Below, piece by piece: positions 54,901 through 63,827 of a DNA stretch of 64,000 nt (within the stretch, counting starts at the first letter, position 1; each line of letters starts with the position of its first letter). Origin of the DNA: Flavobacterium cerinum (GTDB lineage: Bacteria; Bacteroidota; Bacteroidia; Flavobacteriales; Flavobacteriaceae); the NCBI RefSeq assembly GCF_024496085.1, contig NZ_CP101751.1:2728001-2792000 (forward strand), given 5' to 3'. The notes beneath the pieces were generated by a model that saw only the letters and a program-made list of their open reading frames with translations, did no database searches and had not been told where the DNA came from. Both the position numbers and the translations under genes were made by a program.

Positions 54901-56517
54901 TCGATTGCCGGAAGTGTCAAAAATCCGGAAGTCGACGGAAGCTTGTACCTGAATGAAGCCGGGATGAAAGTCCCGTATCTCGGCGTGGATTATAATTTTG
55001 AAGAAAATGCGCTAATTAATCTGACGGAAGATCAGTTTATTTTTAGAAATATAGAACTGACCGATACGAAAGAAAAAACTAAAGGAACGTTAAACGGTAC
55101 GATTCGACATAAAAAACTGGAAGACTGGCAACTGGATTTAAAATTAAGATCGGATAATTTACTCGGTTTGGATACACAGGATCATGAGGATGCTATTTAT
55201 TACGGAAGAGCTTTTATCAAGGGAGAAGCTTCAATTACCGGTCCGGTTAACAATTTGTATATCGAAATGGATGCCGAATCCAACAAAGGAACCAATATTA
55301 AAATTCCGTTGAATGATGCACAAGGTATCGGTAATAATTCATTTATCCATTTCCTGAGTAAAAAAGAGAAAGAAGCCAAGCAAAAAGGATTGGAAGAAGT
55401 CGTATTGAATAAATTTAAGGGAATTGAATTGAAATTTGAATTCCGTATCACCCGTGATGCCGACATTGAAATTATCCTCGACAAAAATACCGGTCATGGT
55501 ATGAAAGGAAAAGGAGAAGGTTTTATCACGATGGAGATCAATACGATGGGTAAATTCAACATGTGGGGTGATTTCCAGACGTATAAAGGAGAATATAACT
55601 TCAAATATCTGGGATTGATTGATAAGAAATTTGAAGTAAAAGAATACGGTACCATCCGTTGGGACGGTAACCCGATGAATGCCGCGCTAAACCTACAGGC
55701 GATTTATAAAACAGAAGCCAATCCGGCTGTAATTCTGGACAATGCTTCATTTAGCCGTAAAGTGCCAACCGAAGTATATATTATGCTGAACGGTAATTTA
55801 AGTAACCCGGAACCGGATTTCAGAATTGAATTCCCGAGTGTTAGTTCGGTATTAAAATCGGAAATTGATTATAAATTAAGTGACAGAGACGTTCGTCAGA
55901 CGCAGGCACTTGCTTTATTGGGAACCGGTGGTTTCCTTTCGGCAGAAAGTGCTTCAAGTTCGGTTTACGGAAGTTTATTTGAACGGGCCAGCTCTATTTT
56001 TGATGATATTTTCGCCGGTAGTGATGATAAAGTGAAAGTAGGTTTTAACTTTGTTCAGGGCGACAGAACACCATTTGCACAGACACAAGGAAAAGTAGGT
56101 TTAACCGTTTCCTCGCAAATTGACGATCGTATTACAATTAACGGTAGATTTGGTGTACCGGTGGGAGGTAATCAGGAATCGGTGATTGTAGGTGACGTTG
56201 AAATTCAATTGCGTTTGAATAAAGACGGAACCTTAAAAGCCAGAGCCTTTAACCGTGAAAATGATATCAATTATATCGGGGAAGGTATCGGTTATACGCA
56301 AGGTATCGGACTTTCATATGAAGTCGATTTTGATACGATGCGCGAATTATGGCGTAAGATATTTACAAAAGTTAAAGAAAAAGATACAACCAATCCGACG
56401 GATCATTTACCGGATTCGGATTTGGCTCCGGACTTTATCAAGTTTATCGAAGACCGTAAAAACAAAAACGCTGAAGAACCGAAAAAGGATCAGCAAAAGG
56501 TGCCGGATATCGAGTAA
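51982..56517 (+). CDS. TamB-like translocation/assembly module protein (AsmA superfamily)
   Basis: This 1511-residue protein has an N-terminal membrane anchor (residues 24-47, ILFRVIVGLILFLLLLGIAL) followed by a very long beta-rich periplasmic region. The C-terminal DUF490/TamB domain includes GEYNFKYLGLIDKKFEV and a region ending near TINGRFGVPVGG. Such proteins form hydrophobic grooves between inner and outer membrane and support lipid transport or outer-membrane protein assembly. The start is a TTG: an in-frame stop lies 18 bases upstream and no ATG is near. It stands alone, divergent from tsaD. Confidence 0.92.
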   Translation: MLKFTSQSDKFKTNRTIKKLKKILFRVIVGLILFLLLLGIALSLPFVQTAIAKYATKELNEKFGTDMHIDKIAITVFGGVKIKGIYTADKHKDTLFYINRLQTNILDFKKLANGKLIFGKTSIDGLNLKMKKYKGEDKTNLDEFIAAFDDGKDGSGKFLMKVEQMNVTSSRFRLIDENLEHPKVLDFTRLNGKVDFFKIKGPVVTADIKQLAFQDHRGLVVENLITDFTYSKENIRLEKLNLKTKESTLIGDVIMKYKPKDFSDFNNKVVFDVNMEKASVSSNELNFFYNEFGKNQRFYLATHLTGTLNNFTTHDLRLLDTNDSEIIGTVNFRNLFNKKGEFYMKGNFDRITSNYTSLKTILPRVLGKSLPETLHKLGRVDLVGDIMVTKTQIDADVYLMSGLGELNTKLAMTNINNIDNATYKGVVSLNNFDLGSLVNEKDLGRATLDLDVNGKGFNKKYLDTSVKGKVQSLTYNKYTYQNITIDGKMKMPYFKGYLNSNDPNLKMDFNGLIDMSSRMKNYDFQAQIDYADLHLLNFMKKDSLSIFKGELKFNAKGNTLDDLAGKLNVINASYQNSTDSYFFQDFQVESVFDEQKVRTITINSPDIIEGKVVGKYEIKQVRKIIENALGSLYANYSPNKLKPGQFLDFDFVIYNKIVEIFLPKVIVSENTVLKGRIDADKGDFQLDFSSPSVIAYNNTFENIRIDVDNKNPLYNAYVELDSIKTKAYKISDFSLINVTMNDTLFVRSEFKGGPKNQDFFNLNLYHTINEKNQSVVGLKKSEINFRDYLWFLNEKDTKDNKVVFNKKLTDFSIEKIIMSHNDQKVELEGILKDSTYKQLRLSFNDVDLEKVTPALENMSFAGQLNGEVNLEQNKAIYLPTAALTVDSLKVNHVLMGDLNLEVTGEDSFRKFNVNSSIINDHVENFFLNGNIEIINKESILALNAGFTRFNISPLGPLLGSIFSDMRGFASGRASIAGSVKNPEVDGSLYLNEAGMKVPYLGVDYNFEENALINLTEDQFIFRNIELTDTKEKTKGTLNGTIRHKKLEDWQLDLKLRSDNLLGLDTQDHEDAIYYGRAFIKGEASITGPVNNLYIEMDAESNKGTNIKIPLNDAQGIGNNSFIHFLSKKEKEAKQKGLEEVVLNKFKGIELKFEFRITRDADIEIILDKNTGHGMKGKGEGFITMEINTMGKFNMWGDFQTYKGEYNFKYLGLIDKKFEVKEYGTIRWDGNPMNAALNLQAIYKTEANPAVILDNASFSRKVPTEVYIMLNGNLSNPEPDFRIEFPSVSSVLKSEIDYKLSDRDVRQTQALALLGTGGFLSAESASSSVYGSLFERASSIFDDIFAGSDDKVKVGFNFVQGDRTPFAQTQGKVGLTVSSQIDDRITINGRFGVPVGGNQESVIVGDVEIQLRLNKDGTLKARAFNRENDINYIGEGIGYTQGIGLSYEVDFDTMRELWRKIFTKVKEKDTTNPTDHLPDSDLAPDFIKFIEDRKNKNAEEPKKDQQKVPDIE

Positions 56518-56646
56518 AAGCACCAACAACTAAACAACAACACTTCTTTATTTTTACTACGTTACGAATGTTAGGTTTTTGCTAAATATGCCTGTATTCT
56601 GTAAGGTATCTCGTGTTTATTTATTAAATTTACAATAAACGAATTT

Positions 56647-57636
56647 ATGATGTCAGAAACAATTAAGAAGATCGGTGTGCTCACATCCGGAGGGGATTCG
56701 CCGGGTATGAATGCAGCCATTCGATCTGTAGTACGAACCTGTGCCTATCATAATATTGAATGCGCCGGAATCTACCGCGGGTTTCAGGGAATGATAGAAG
56801 GTGATTTTAAAGAAATGGGACCGCGTTCGGTAAACAATATTGTGAATAAAGGCGGAACGATACTAAAATCGGCACGTTCAAAAGAATTTATGACACCCGA
56901 AGGCCGTAAAAAAGCACATGATAATCTGAAAAAAGCCGGAATTGACGCTTTAGTGATCATCGGAGGTGACGGAAGTTTTACCGGCGGATTGGTGTTTAAC
57001 AGAGAATTCAATTTCCCGATTATGGGAATTCCCGGAACTATCGACAATGATATCTACGGAACAAGTCACACACTAGGATTTGATACAGCCCTGAATACAG
57101 TGGTCGAAGCGATTGATAAAATCAGAGATACGGCCAGTTCGCATAACCGGTTATTTTTTGTAGAGGTAATGGGGCGTGATGCCGGACATATTGCTTTAAA
57201 TGCCGGTATTGGTGCCGGAGCGGAAGATATTCTGATTCCGGAAGAAAACCTGGGATTGGAACGATTACTGGAATCCCTGCGCAAAAGTAAAGCCTCCGGA
57301 AAATCATCGAGTATAGTTGTGGTGGCTGAAGGCGATAGAATCGGGAAAAACGTTTTTGAATTAGGAGATTATGTTGAACAGAATTTACCGGAATATGACG
57401 TTCGTGTATCGGTTTTAGGTCATATGCAACGCGGTGGATCGCCATCTTGTTTCGACAGGGTTCTGGCCAGCCGTTTAGGGGTAAAGGCCGTAGAATCACT
57501 ATTGGAAGGAAAATCCAATTTTATGGCCGGATTAATCAATGATAAGGTCGAATTAACACCATTAGAACAAGCAGTTAAGGGACATTCGGAAATCGACAGA
57601 GAATTGTTACGCGTTTCCGAAATAGTTTCGATTTAA
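56647..57636 (+). CDS. pfkA: ATP-dependent 6-phosphofructokinase
   Basis: This 329-residue enzyme phosphorylates fructose 6-phosphate in glycolysis. It has GVLTSGGDSPGMNAAIR at the start, the ATP site GGDGSFTGG near 103 (Gly after GGD, as in ATP-dependent rather than PPi-dependent enzymes), the catalytic PGTIDNDI near 126 and VEVMGRDAGHIAL near 170. The start may be either of two consecutive ATG codons. gapA follows after 18 bases, forming a glycolytic operon. Confidence 0.97.
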   Translation: MMSETIKKIGVLTSGGDSPGMNAAIRSVVRTCAYHNIECAGIYRGFQGMIEGDFKEMGPRSVNNIVNKGGTILKSARSKEFMTPEGRKKAHDNLKKAGIDALVIIGGDGSFTGGLVFNREFNFPIMGIPGTIDNDIYGTSHTLGFDTALNTVVEAIDKIRDTASSHNRLFFVEVMGRDAGHIALNAGIGAGAEDILIPEENLGLERLLESLRKSKASGKSSSIVVVAEGDRIGKNVFELGDYVEQNLPEYDVRVSVLGHMQRGGSPSCFDRVLASRLGVKAVESLLEGKSNFMAGLINDKVELTPLEQAVKGHSEIDRELLRVSEIVSI

Positions 57637-57639
57637 TAA

Positions 57640-58656
<1,017 letters not shown>

Positions 58657-58672
58657 TATAGAAAATACCAAT

Positions 58673-58705
58673 AAAAAAGCCTTCTCATTTGAGAAGGCTT
58701 TTTTA
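58673..58705. terminator. Rho-independent terminator of pfkA-gapA
   Basis: A long perfect stem (AAAAAAGCCTTCTC with GAGAAGGCTTTTTT) with an ATTT loop and T-run lies directly after gapA. Confidence 0.92.
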
Positions 58706-58710
58706 TTTAT

Positions 58711-58740
58711 ACCCGACAGGTTTTAAAAACCTGTCGGGTT
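58711..58740. repeat. Palindromic intergenic repeat, CCCGACAGG variant
   Basis: Arms ACCCGACAGGTTTT and AAAACCTGTCGGGT form a near-perfect palindrome. It is related to the element at 6,726-6,755, with CCC in place of CCT. Confidence 0.85.
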
Positions 58741-58758
58741 TGTAATGGGTGATATATC

Positions 58759-58777
58759 GTCAGGTTTTTAAACCGAC
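58759..58777. repeat. Degenerate copy of the palindromic repeat
   Basis: GTCAGGTTT and AAACCGAC form a shorter imperfect palindrome with one unpaired base, between two better copies. Confidence 0.6.
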
Positions 58778-58784
58778 ATGATTA

Positions 58785-58815
58785 TACCTGACAGTTTTTT
58801 AAAACCTGTCAGGTA
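58785..58815. repeat. Palindromic intergenic repeat, CCTGACAGG variant
   Basis: Arms TACCTGACAG and CTGTCAGGTA enclose TTTTTTAAAAC. The core arms are the same as in the copy after hutH. It lies directly after the stop codon of the dipeptidyl peptidase gene and can act as its terminator. Confidence 0.85.
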
Positions 58816-58821
58816 TATCAT

Positions 58822-60996
58822 TTAATTTTTTAAATGCAAATCGAAATAACGAGCGATTTTTTCATTTAAGTGGATACGATCTCTTCCTGATACATTATGT
58901 TCGTGTGTAGGATATAAGAAATAGTCAACTTGTTTACCGGCTTTAATACAAGCTTCGATAAACCCCATACTTTGTTGTTGTACCACAACCGGGTCCTGAG
59001 CACCGTGAATTACCAATAAATCACCTTTTAATTGGTTTGCTTTATTGATTACACTTGATTTTTCATAACCTTCCGGATTTTCCTGCGGCGTATCCATATA
59101 ACGCTCACCATACATTACCTCATAATATTTCCAGTCGGTTACAGGACCACCGGCAACACCTACTTTAAAAGTATCGCTTTGGTTCAGAATTAATGAAATT
59201 GTCATAAATCCTCCGAAACTCCATCCGTAAACTCCGATTTTTTCCTGATTTACAAACGATTTTGATTTTAAGAATTCAACACCTTTCATTTGATCAGCCA
59301 TTTCATTCTGACCTAATTTACGGTGATTTACATGACAAAAATCTTTTCCTCTGGAATCACTTCCGCGGTTATCCAATGTAAATACAACATATCCTTGTTG
59401 TGCCATATAATAATCGAAAAGTGTCGCTCCGCCTAACCAACGGTTGTTTACCAATTGCGCATGAGAACCACCGTAAACATAAACCATTACCGGATATTTT
59501 TTGGTAGCATCAAAATTAGCAGGGTAAATAAGACGACCGTTTAAAGGTGTTTTACCGTCGGCAGATGTAATCGTAACCAATTCCATTTTCGGCATGTTGA
59601 TTTTTCCGGCATATGGATTTTCGGCAGTGATTAACGATGTCGCTTTTTTCGATTTTACGTTTACGATTGCCGCTTCGTTTGGTGTAGTTGTATTACTATA
59701 TTGATCAAAATAATATGATCCGTCTGAACTTAAACTGGCAGTGTGAGTTCCGCTTACGCCGGTTATTACAGTTGTTTTACCGGATTTTAAATCTACTTCA
59801 TATAACTGACGATCCAATCCGTTATTAGCCGTTCCGATATAGCTGATTTTATTTCCTTTTGCATCAAAATCCAAAAGATCTTTTACTACTACATCTTTAT
59901 AACCTAATTTTTTAATCAATTTTCCGTCAGTGTTGTATAAATACAATTGGTTATATCCTTCGTTTTCCGTCTGATATAAAAACTGATTCGGATTATTCGG
60001 TACAAAAGTCAGATTGTGTTGCGGCTCTACATAAGTAGCGGCTTTTTCTTCGAATAAAGTAGTAATCAGATTACCGGAAGCTGCATCGTATTTGTTTAGC
60101 TTCAAATGATTTTGTTCGCGGTTTAATAAACCGACATAAATGTATTTTCCGCTTGGATCCCAGGTTACACAAGTTAAATATTGTTCTTTCGGCTCTCCTG
60201 TTTTTAAAGTTACTTTGTTATTGGTATTTGCATCAAAGATCACCAAAGTTACTTCTTCACTTTTCATTCCGGCCATCGGATATTTAATATCTTTTACTTC
60301 CGCTACACGCGCTCCGAAATCAACCAAAGGATAATTGGTTACCATAGTTTCATCTTTTCGGTAGTAAGCCAGTTTATCACCGGATTTATTCCACCACATT
60401 CCCTGGTGAATTCCGAATTCCTGACGGTGTGTATAATCACTTCCGTTTACAATTCCGCTGTTCTCATCGTTTGTTACTTCGATTGTTTTTCCGTTAGCAT
60501 CGGTGATACGGATATTGTTTTTAGCTAACCAGGCAATACGATTTTTAGTTTCCGTAGCTAACTGATTAGAAGCATCTGTCGGAATTGATAGTGCTTTTGT
60601 AATGCTTTTTTGCGTTACGTCAAATTCTACGATATAATTCGCTTTTTTTCCGGACACTTCAAAAGTAAGCGTGTTTTTATCTTTCCACTCATAGGCATAA
60701 GGAAACATTCTTAAATTGAACTCATCCTGTGGAAATTTGGCTTTCAAGGCATTTTGAACATCATCTTTACTCAATAATGCCACTTCTTTCCATTGATTGT
60801 CTTCTTTTCGGGTTACCAGATTCTGGTAGGTGTTGTCGAGATAGGTGATGGCTCTTACGTCTTTTTGCCATTGCGTGGCTAACATCGATTTAGGGGCATA
60901 CGTACGCAAACCGGTTGTTGCTTCTTCGATCGTCAGGTTTCGCTGCGCAAATGTCATCGAACCGGTTAGAAGAAACAGTAAAGTGTACTTTTTCAT
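58822..60996 (-). CDS. Prolyl dipeptidyl peptidase, S9B (DPP IV-like)
   Basis: This 724-residue exported peptidase has a signal sequence (MKKYTLLFLLTGSMTFAQ), an N-terminal eight-bladed propeller (DPPIV_N, to about residue 460) and a C-terminal hydrolase. The nucleophile is Ser593 in YGWSFGGFM, the acid lies in VIHGAQDPVV and the histidine in YPTHEHNVSG. DPP IV-type enzymes release Xaa-Pro dipeptides from peptides. It would act in the periplasm to help use peptides. It is monocistronic. Confidence 0.93.
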   Translation of the reverse strand: MKKYTLLFLLTGSMTFAQRNLTIEEATTGLRTYAPKSMLATQWQKDVRAITYLDNTYQNLVTRKEDNQWKEVALLSKDDVQNALKAKFPQDEFNLRMFPYAYEWKDKNTLTFEVSGKKANYIVEFDVTQKSITKALSIPTDASNQLATETKNRIAWLAKNNIRITDANGKTIEVTNDENSGIVNGSDYTHRQEFGIHQGMWWNKSGDKLAYYRKDETMVTNYPLVDFGARVAEVKDIKYPMAGMKSEEVTLVIFDANTNNKVTLKTGEPKEQYLTCVTWDPSGKYIYVGLLNREQNHLKLNKYDAASGNLITTLFEEKAATYVEPQHNLTFVPNNPNQFLYQTENEGYNQLYLYNTDGKLIKKLGYKDVVVKDLLDFDAKGNKISYIGTANNGLDRQLYEVDLKSGKTTVITGVSGTHTASLSSDGSYYFDQYSNTTTPNEAAIVNVKSKKATSLITAENPYAGKINMPKMELVTITSADGKTPLNGRLIYPANFDATKKYPVMVYVYGGSHAQLVNNRWLGGATLFDYYMAQQGYVVFTLDNRGSDSRGKDFCHVNHRKLGQNEMADQMKGVEFLKSKSFVNQEKIGVYGWSFGGFMTISLILNQSDTFKVGVAGGPVTDWKYYEVMYGERYMDTPQENPEGYEKSSVINKANQLKGDLLVIHGAQDPVVVQQQSMGFIEACIKAGKQVDYFLYPTHEHNVSGRDRIHLNEKIARYFDLHLKN

Positions 60997-61113
60997 TTAA
61001 TAATAGAATTTTAAAAGGCTAAATTTATTTAAACTTATAGTATTATAGTGTTAATAGCGACACAAAAATGCTATAATGACTCATTAGTGGCAGGAAAGCC
61101 GATTTTGTTACAA

Positions 61114-61152
61114 ACAAAAAATCCGCTCAAGACATAAAAATCTTAAACGGAC
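61114..61152 (-). terminator. Terminator of the trans-sulfuration enzyme gene
   Basis: On the reverse strand an 11-bp stem with wobble pairs (TCCGTTTAAGA with TCTTGAGCGGA) is followed by TTTTTTG. Confidence 0.78.
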
Positions 61153-61175
61153 TTAAACTAAAAAAAACTAAAAAC

Positions 61176-62381
61176 TTAATTTAAAATCGAAAGTTCCTTC
61201 ATACAATCTTTCATCATCTGATAGGTTCTCTCAATATCGTTATCCAATCCGATTGAGAAACGGATCAATCCGTCTGTTAATCCCATTTCGGCTTGTTCTT
61301 CCAACGGAATTTCTGAAGATGTTGACGTTCCCGGAGCGCTGAATAATGTTTTATAAAAACCTAAACTTACCGCCAGGTAACCTAAATTACGATTTTGCAT
61401 CAATTCCATTAAGGCATTGGCTTTATCTAATGAACCGACATCAATGGTCATCATACCGCCAAAACCGTATTCCGGATTAATCATTCCTTTGTATAATTGA
61501 TGGCTCGGGTGACTTTCTAATCCCGGATAAACCGTTTTGATTCCGTCATTTTCAAATTTTTGAGCCAGATACATTGCATTATGGCTGTGTTGTTTCATAC
61601 GGATGTGTAACGTTCTCAGGTTTTTTAAGATACTTGCCGAACGTAAACTGTCCATTGTTGGCCCTAAAAGCATACTTGCTCCGTCGTTTACACTTTTCAG
61701 AGAATTGATAAAATCCTGTGTTCCGCATACGACACCGCCAACCGTATCGCTACTTCCGTTGATGTATTTGGTTAAACTGTGAATCACCACATCAGCACCC
61801 ATTTTTGCTGGCGCTACTGATAAAGGTGAAAAAGTATTGTCAACAACTAAAGTCAGGTTGTGTTTTTTAGCAATTTTCGCTAAACTCTCGATATCGGCTA
61901 CTTCCAAAAGCGGATTACTTACCGTTTCACAGTATAATACTTTTGTTGTCGGTAAAATAGCAGCTTCTACAACGTCTAATTTAGTAATATCAACAAATGT
62001 GGTTTTAATATCCAGACGTGGCATAAAGTTTTTCAGGAATGCATAAGTTCCTCCGTAAATCGTACGGCTGGAAACAATATGCTCTCCGGCTTTACACAAT
62101 TGTAAAAGAGTAGGCGTAATAGCACCCATTCCGGAAGCGGCTACGTTAGCTGTTTCTGTTCCTTCCATAGCGGCCAAAGCTTCTCCTAAGTATAAGTTAC
62201 TCGGAGATGAGTGACGGGAATACAGGTAACAACCTTCTGCATTTCCTTCGAAGGTATCGAACATGGTTTTGGCCGACAGGAAAGTATAAGTAGAAGAATC
62301 GGAAATGGATGGGTTAACGCCTCCGAATTCCCCAAAATACTGTAAATCCTGAATTTTATCAGCCGGGTTAAAATTTTTCAT
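61176..62381 (-). CDS. Trans-sulfuration family PLP enzyme, methionine gamma-lyase-like
   Basis: This 401-residue Cys/Met-metabolism PLP enzyme has the pyridoxal lysine at Lys205 in HSLTKYINGSSD. It also has the active-site YSRHSSPSN near residue 54 and ASGMGAITPTLLQL. Typical methionine gamma-lyases carry a cysteine in YGCTFAF; here the region reads YGGTYAF, as in cystathionine lyases/synthases and O-acetylhomoserine sulfhydrylases. The exact reaction is therefore uncertain. The divergent Lrp/AsnC gene is reminiscent of the Pseudomonas mdeR-mdeA pair, which favours methionine degradation. Confidence 0.85.
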   Translation of the reverse strand: MKNFNPADKIQDLQYFGEFGGVNPSISDSSTYTFLSAKTMFDTFEGNAEGCYLYSRHSSPSNLYLGEALAAMEGTETANVAASGMGAITPTLLQLCKAGEHIVSSRTIYGGTYAFLKNFMPRLDIKTTFVDITKLDVVEAAILPTTKVLYCETVSNPLLEVADIESLAKIAKKHNLTLVVDNTFSPLSVAPAKMGADVVIHSLTKYINGSSDTVGGVVCGTQDFINSLKSVNDGASMLLGPTMDSLRSASILKNLRTLHIRMKQHSHNAMYLAQKFENDGIKTVYPGLESHPSHQLYKGMINPEYGFGGMMTIDVGSLDKANALMELMQNRNLGYLAVSLGFYKTLFSAPGTSTSSEIPLEEQAEMGLTDGLIRFSIGLDNDIERTYQMMKDCMKELSILN

Positions 62382-62571
62382 GCTTTTATAGTTAGTTGTG
62401 TTAGAGACTCTATTAAAAAGCCAAAATAAAGTTATTGATGAAAAAAAGTCAATAATATAGTTGTAACTTAGATAATAAAACTATTAAAATATATATTTGT
62501 AGTTTATTTTTTGGTTTTAAAAGGATTAATAGTGTTTTGACCAAATTTTTTTAATTAGTATAAAGATCACG
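62382..62571. promoter_or_regulatory. Divergent promoter region between PLP enzyme and Lrp/AsnC genes
   Basis: 190 AT-rich bases separate the two divergent start codons. TATATTTG at 62,492-62,499 is a -7-type box for the regulator gene, about 70 bases before its start codon. Lrp-family proteins usually bind AT-rich sequence in such regions, but no specific site was identified. Confidence 0.5.
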
Positions 62572-63030
62572 ATGAAATTTGATAACATTGATAAAAAATT
62601 GCTGCAATTATTGCAAACTGATTGTAAACTGACCAATAAGGAACTTTCCTTAAAATTAAATTTATCGGTTACGGCTGTCTACGAACGAATCAAGAAAATT
62701 GAAAAGGAAGGGATTATTTCTCGTTATGTAGCCTTATTAAACCGAAATAAGATCGAGAAAGGCTTCGTCGTATTCTGTCATTTGAAATTAACGCAACATA
62801 CACGTGAATTTATCAGTCAATTTGAGAAAGAAGTAGTACAATTAAATGAAGTCCTGGAATGCTTTCATGTGAGCGGTGATTACGATTATATTCTAAAAAT
62901 ATGCGTTAAGGATATGGAGGAATATCGGGAGTTTATGGTTACGAAGTTAACGACATTACAACATATCGGAAGTACACATAGTACATTTATGATCGGGCAG
63001 GTTAAAAATACAACGGCTTTCATAATTTAA
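62572..63030 (+). CDS. Lrp/AsnC-family transcriptional regulator
   Basis: This 152-residue regulator has an N-terminal winged helix-turn-helix (DKKLLQLLQTDCKLTNKELS then SVTAVYERIKKIEKEGIIS) and a C-terminal RAM ligand-binding domain (CFHVSGDYDYILKICVKDMEEY). It probably senses an amino acid and controls the divergent PLP-dependent sulfur amino-acid enzyme. The ligand is not known. The RiPP-like precursor array follows 84 bases downstream on the same strand. Confidence 0.93.
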   Translation: MKFDNIDKKLLQLLQTDCKLTNKELSLKLNLSVTAVYERIKKIEKEGIISRYVALLNRNKIEKGFVVFCHLKLTQHTREFISQFEKEVVQLNEVLECFHVSGDYDYILKICVKDMEEYREFMVTKLTTLQHIGSTHSTFMIGQVKNTTAFII

Positions 63031-63114
63031 TTTGCACTATTTTGTAATTATTTATATTGCATTTTGCGAATATTTTATTATTTTGGCAGATAATTAATCA
63101 AACCAAAATAACTT

Positions 63115-63327
63115 ATGAAAACAAACATTCTGAACATTGCCGGCGTACAGGTATTGTCAAAAGAAAGCCAAAGAGCCGTAGTAGGCCAGGCTGGCGGAAA
63201 AAATCCTGATCTATCATTATGTGGTTGCTCTTGCAGCGGAGCAGTAACCGGACCTTTCTATTGTTCCGATTATATTGCTTGTCCGCAGGTATATACTTGT
63301 GGAGACGCTACAGCAGTGCTTTCTTAA
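63115..63327 (+). CDS. Cys-rich RiPP-like precursor, array copy 1
   Basis: This 70-residue peptide has a leader MKTNILNIAGVQVLSKESQR ending in a glycine (VVGQAGG) and a core DLSLCGCSCSGAVTGP followed by YC, ACPQVY and TCG, six cysteines in all. The leader resembles Bacteroidota bacteriocin-like leaders (LSKEEQKxIxGG). It is followed after 27 bases by the next copy. Modification or disulfide pairing of the core is inferred. Confidence 0.75.
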   Translation: MKTNILNIAGVQVLSKESQRAVVGQAGGKNPDLSLCGCSCSGAVTGPFYCSDYIACPQVYTCGDATAVLS

Positions 63328-63354
63328 AAATACTAACCTACTAAAAATTATATT

Positions 63355-63561
63355 ATGAAATCAAGTTTATTAAACATTACAGGTGTACAGGTATTGTCAA
63401 AAGAAAATCAAAGACAAATTTACGGACAGGTGTTTGTAGAAGAACCTATCGATTTATCCAAATGCGGATGTTCTTGTAGCGGAGCGGTAACCGGACCGGC
63501 TTATTGTAGTCTTCATATTGGTTGTTTACAGGTATATCGATGCGATGATAACCAAATATAA
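63355..63561 (+). CDS. Cys-rich RiPP-like precursor, array copy 2
   Basis: This 68-residue peptide has the same leader pattern (SSLLNITGVQVLSKENQRQI, then YGQ) and core (DLSKCGCSCSGAVTGP, then AYC, IGCLQVY and RCDD). It conserves all six cysteines. The linker between the glycine and DLS differs in sequence and length from copy 1. The next copy begins about 30 bases later. Confidence 0.75.
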   Translation: MKSSLLNITGVQVLSKENQRQIYGQVFVEEPIDLSKCGCSCSGAVTGPAYCSLHIGCLQVYRCDDNQI

Positions 63562-63593
63562 ATCAGATATTAAAAGAAAAAAATAACATGATT

Positions 63594-63800
63594 ATGAAAT
63601 CTAATCTTTTAAATATTACGGGTGTACAGGTTTTAACAAAAGAAAACCAAAGACAAATTTACGGACAGGTATTTGTAGAAGAAACAGGACCGTTCGATTT
63701 ATCCAAATGCGGATGCTCTTGCAGCGGAGCAGTAACCGGACCTTCTTATTGTGATCGTTATTTCGCTTGTCCTCAGGTGTATACTTGCGGCGAGGTATAA
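63594..63800 (+). CDS. Cys-rich RiPP-like precursor, array copy 3
   Basis: This peptide has 68 residues from the ATG at 63,594 (MKSNLLNITGVQVLTKENQR), which aligns with the other copies. An ATG two codons earlier (MI-) is less likely. The leader and linker (IYGQVFVEE) are close to copy 2. The core DLSKCGCSCSGAVTGP is followed by SYC, FACPQVY and TCGEV. All six cysteines are present. Confidence 0.75.
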   Translation: MKSNLLNITGVQVLTKENQRQIYGQVFVEETGPFDLSKCGCSCSGAVTGPSYCDRYFACPQVYTCGEV

Positions 63801-63827
63801 GATATAAACAAACAAATCCCAAATACC

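Noticed and set aside
62382..62571. SAM-type riboswitch upstream of the trans-sulfuration enzyme
   Set aside because: The region is AT-rich, short, and lacks the conserved helices of known SAM riboswitches; the Lrp regulator offers a simpler explanation.
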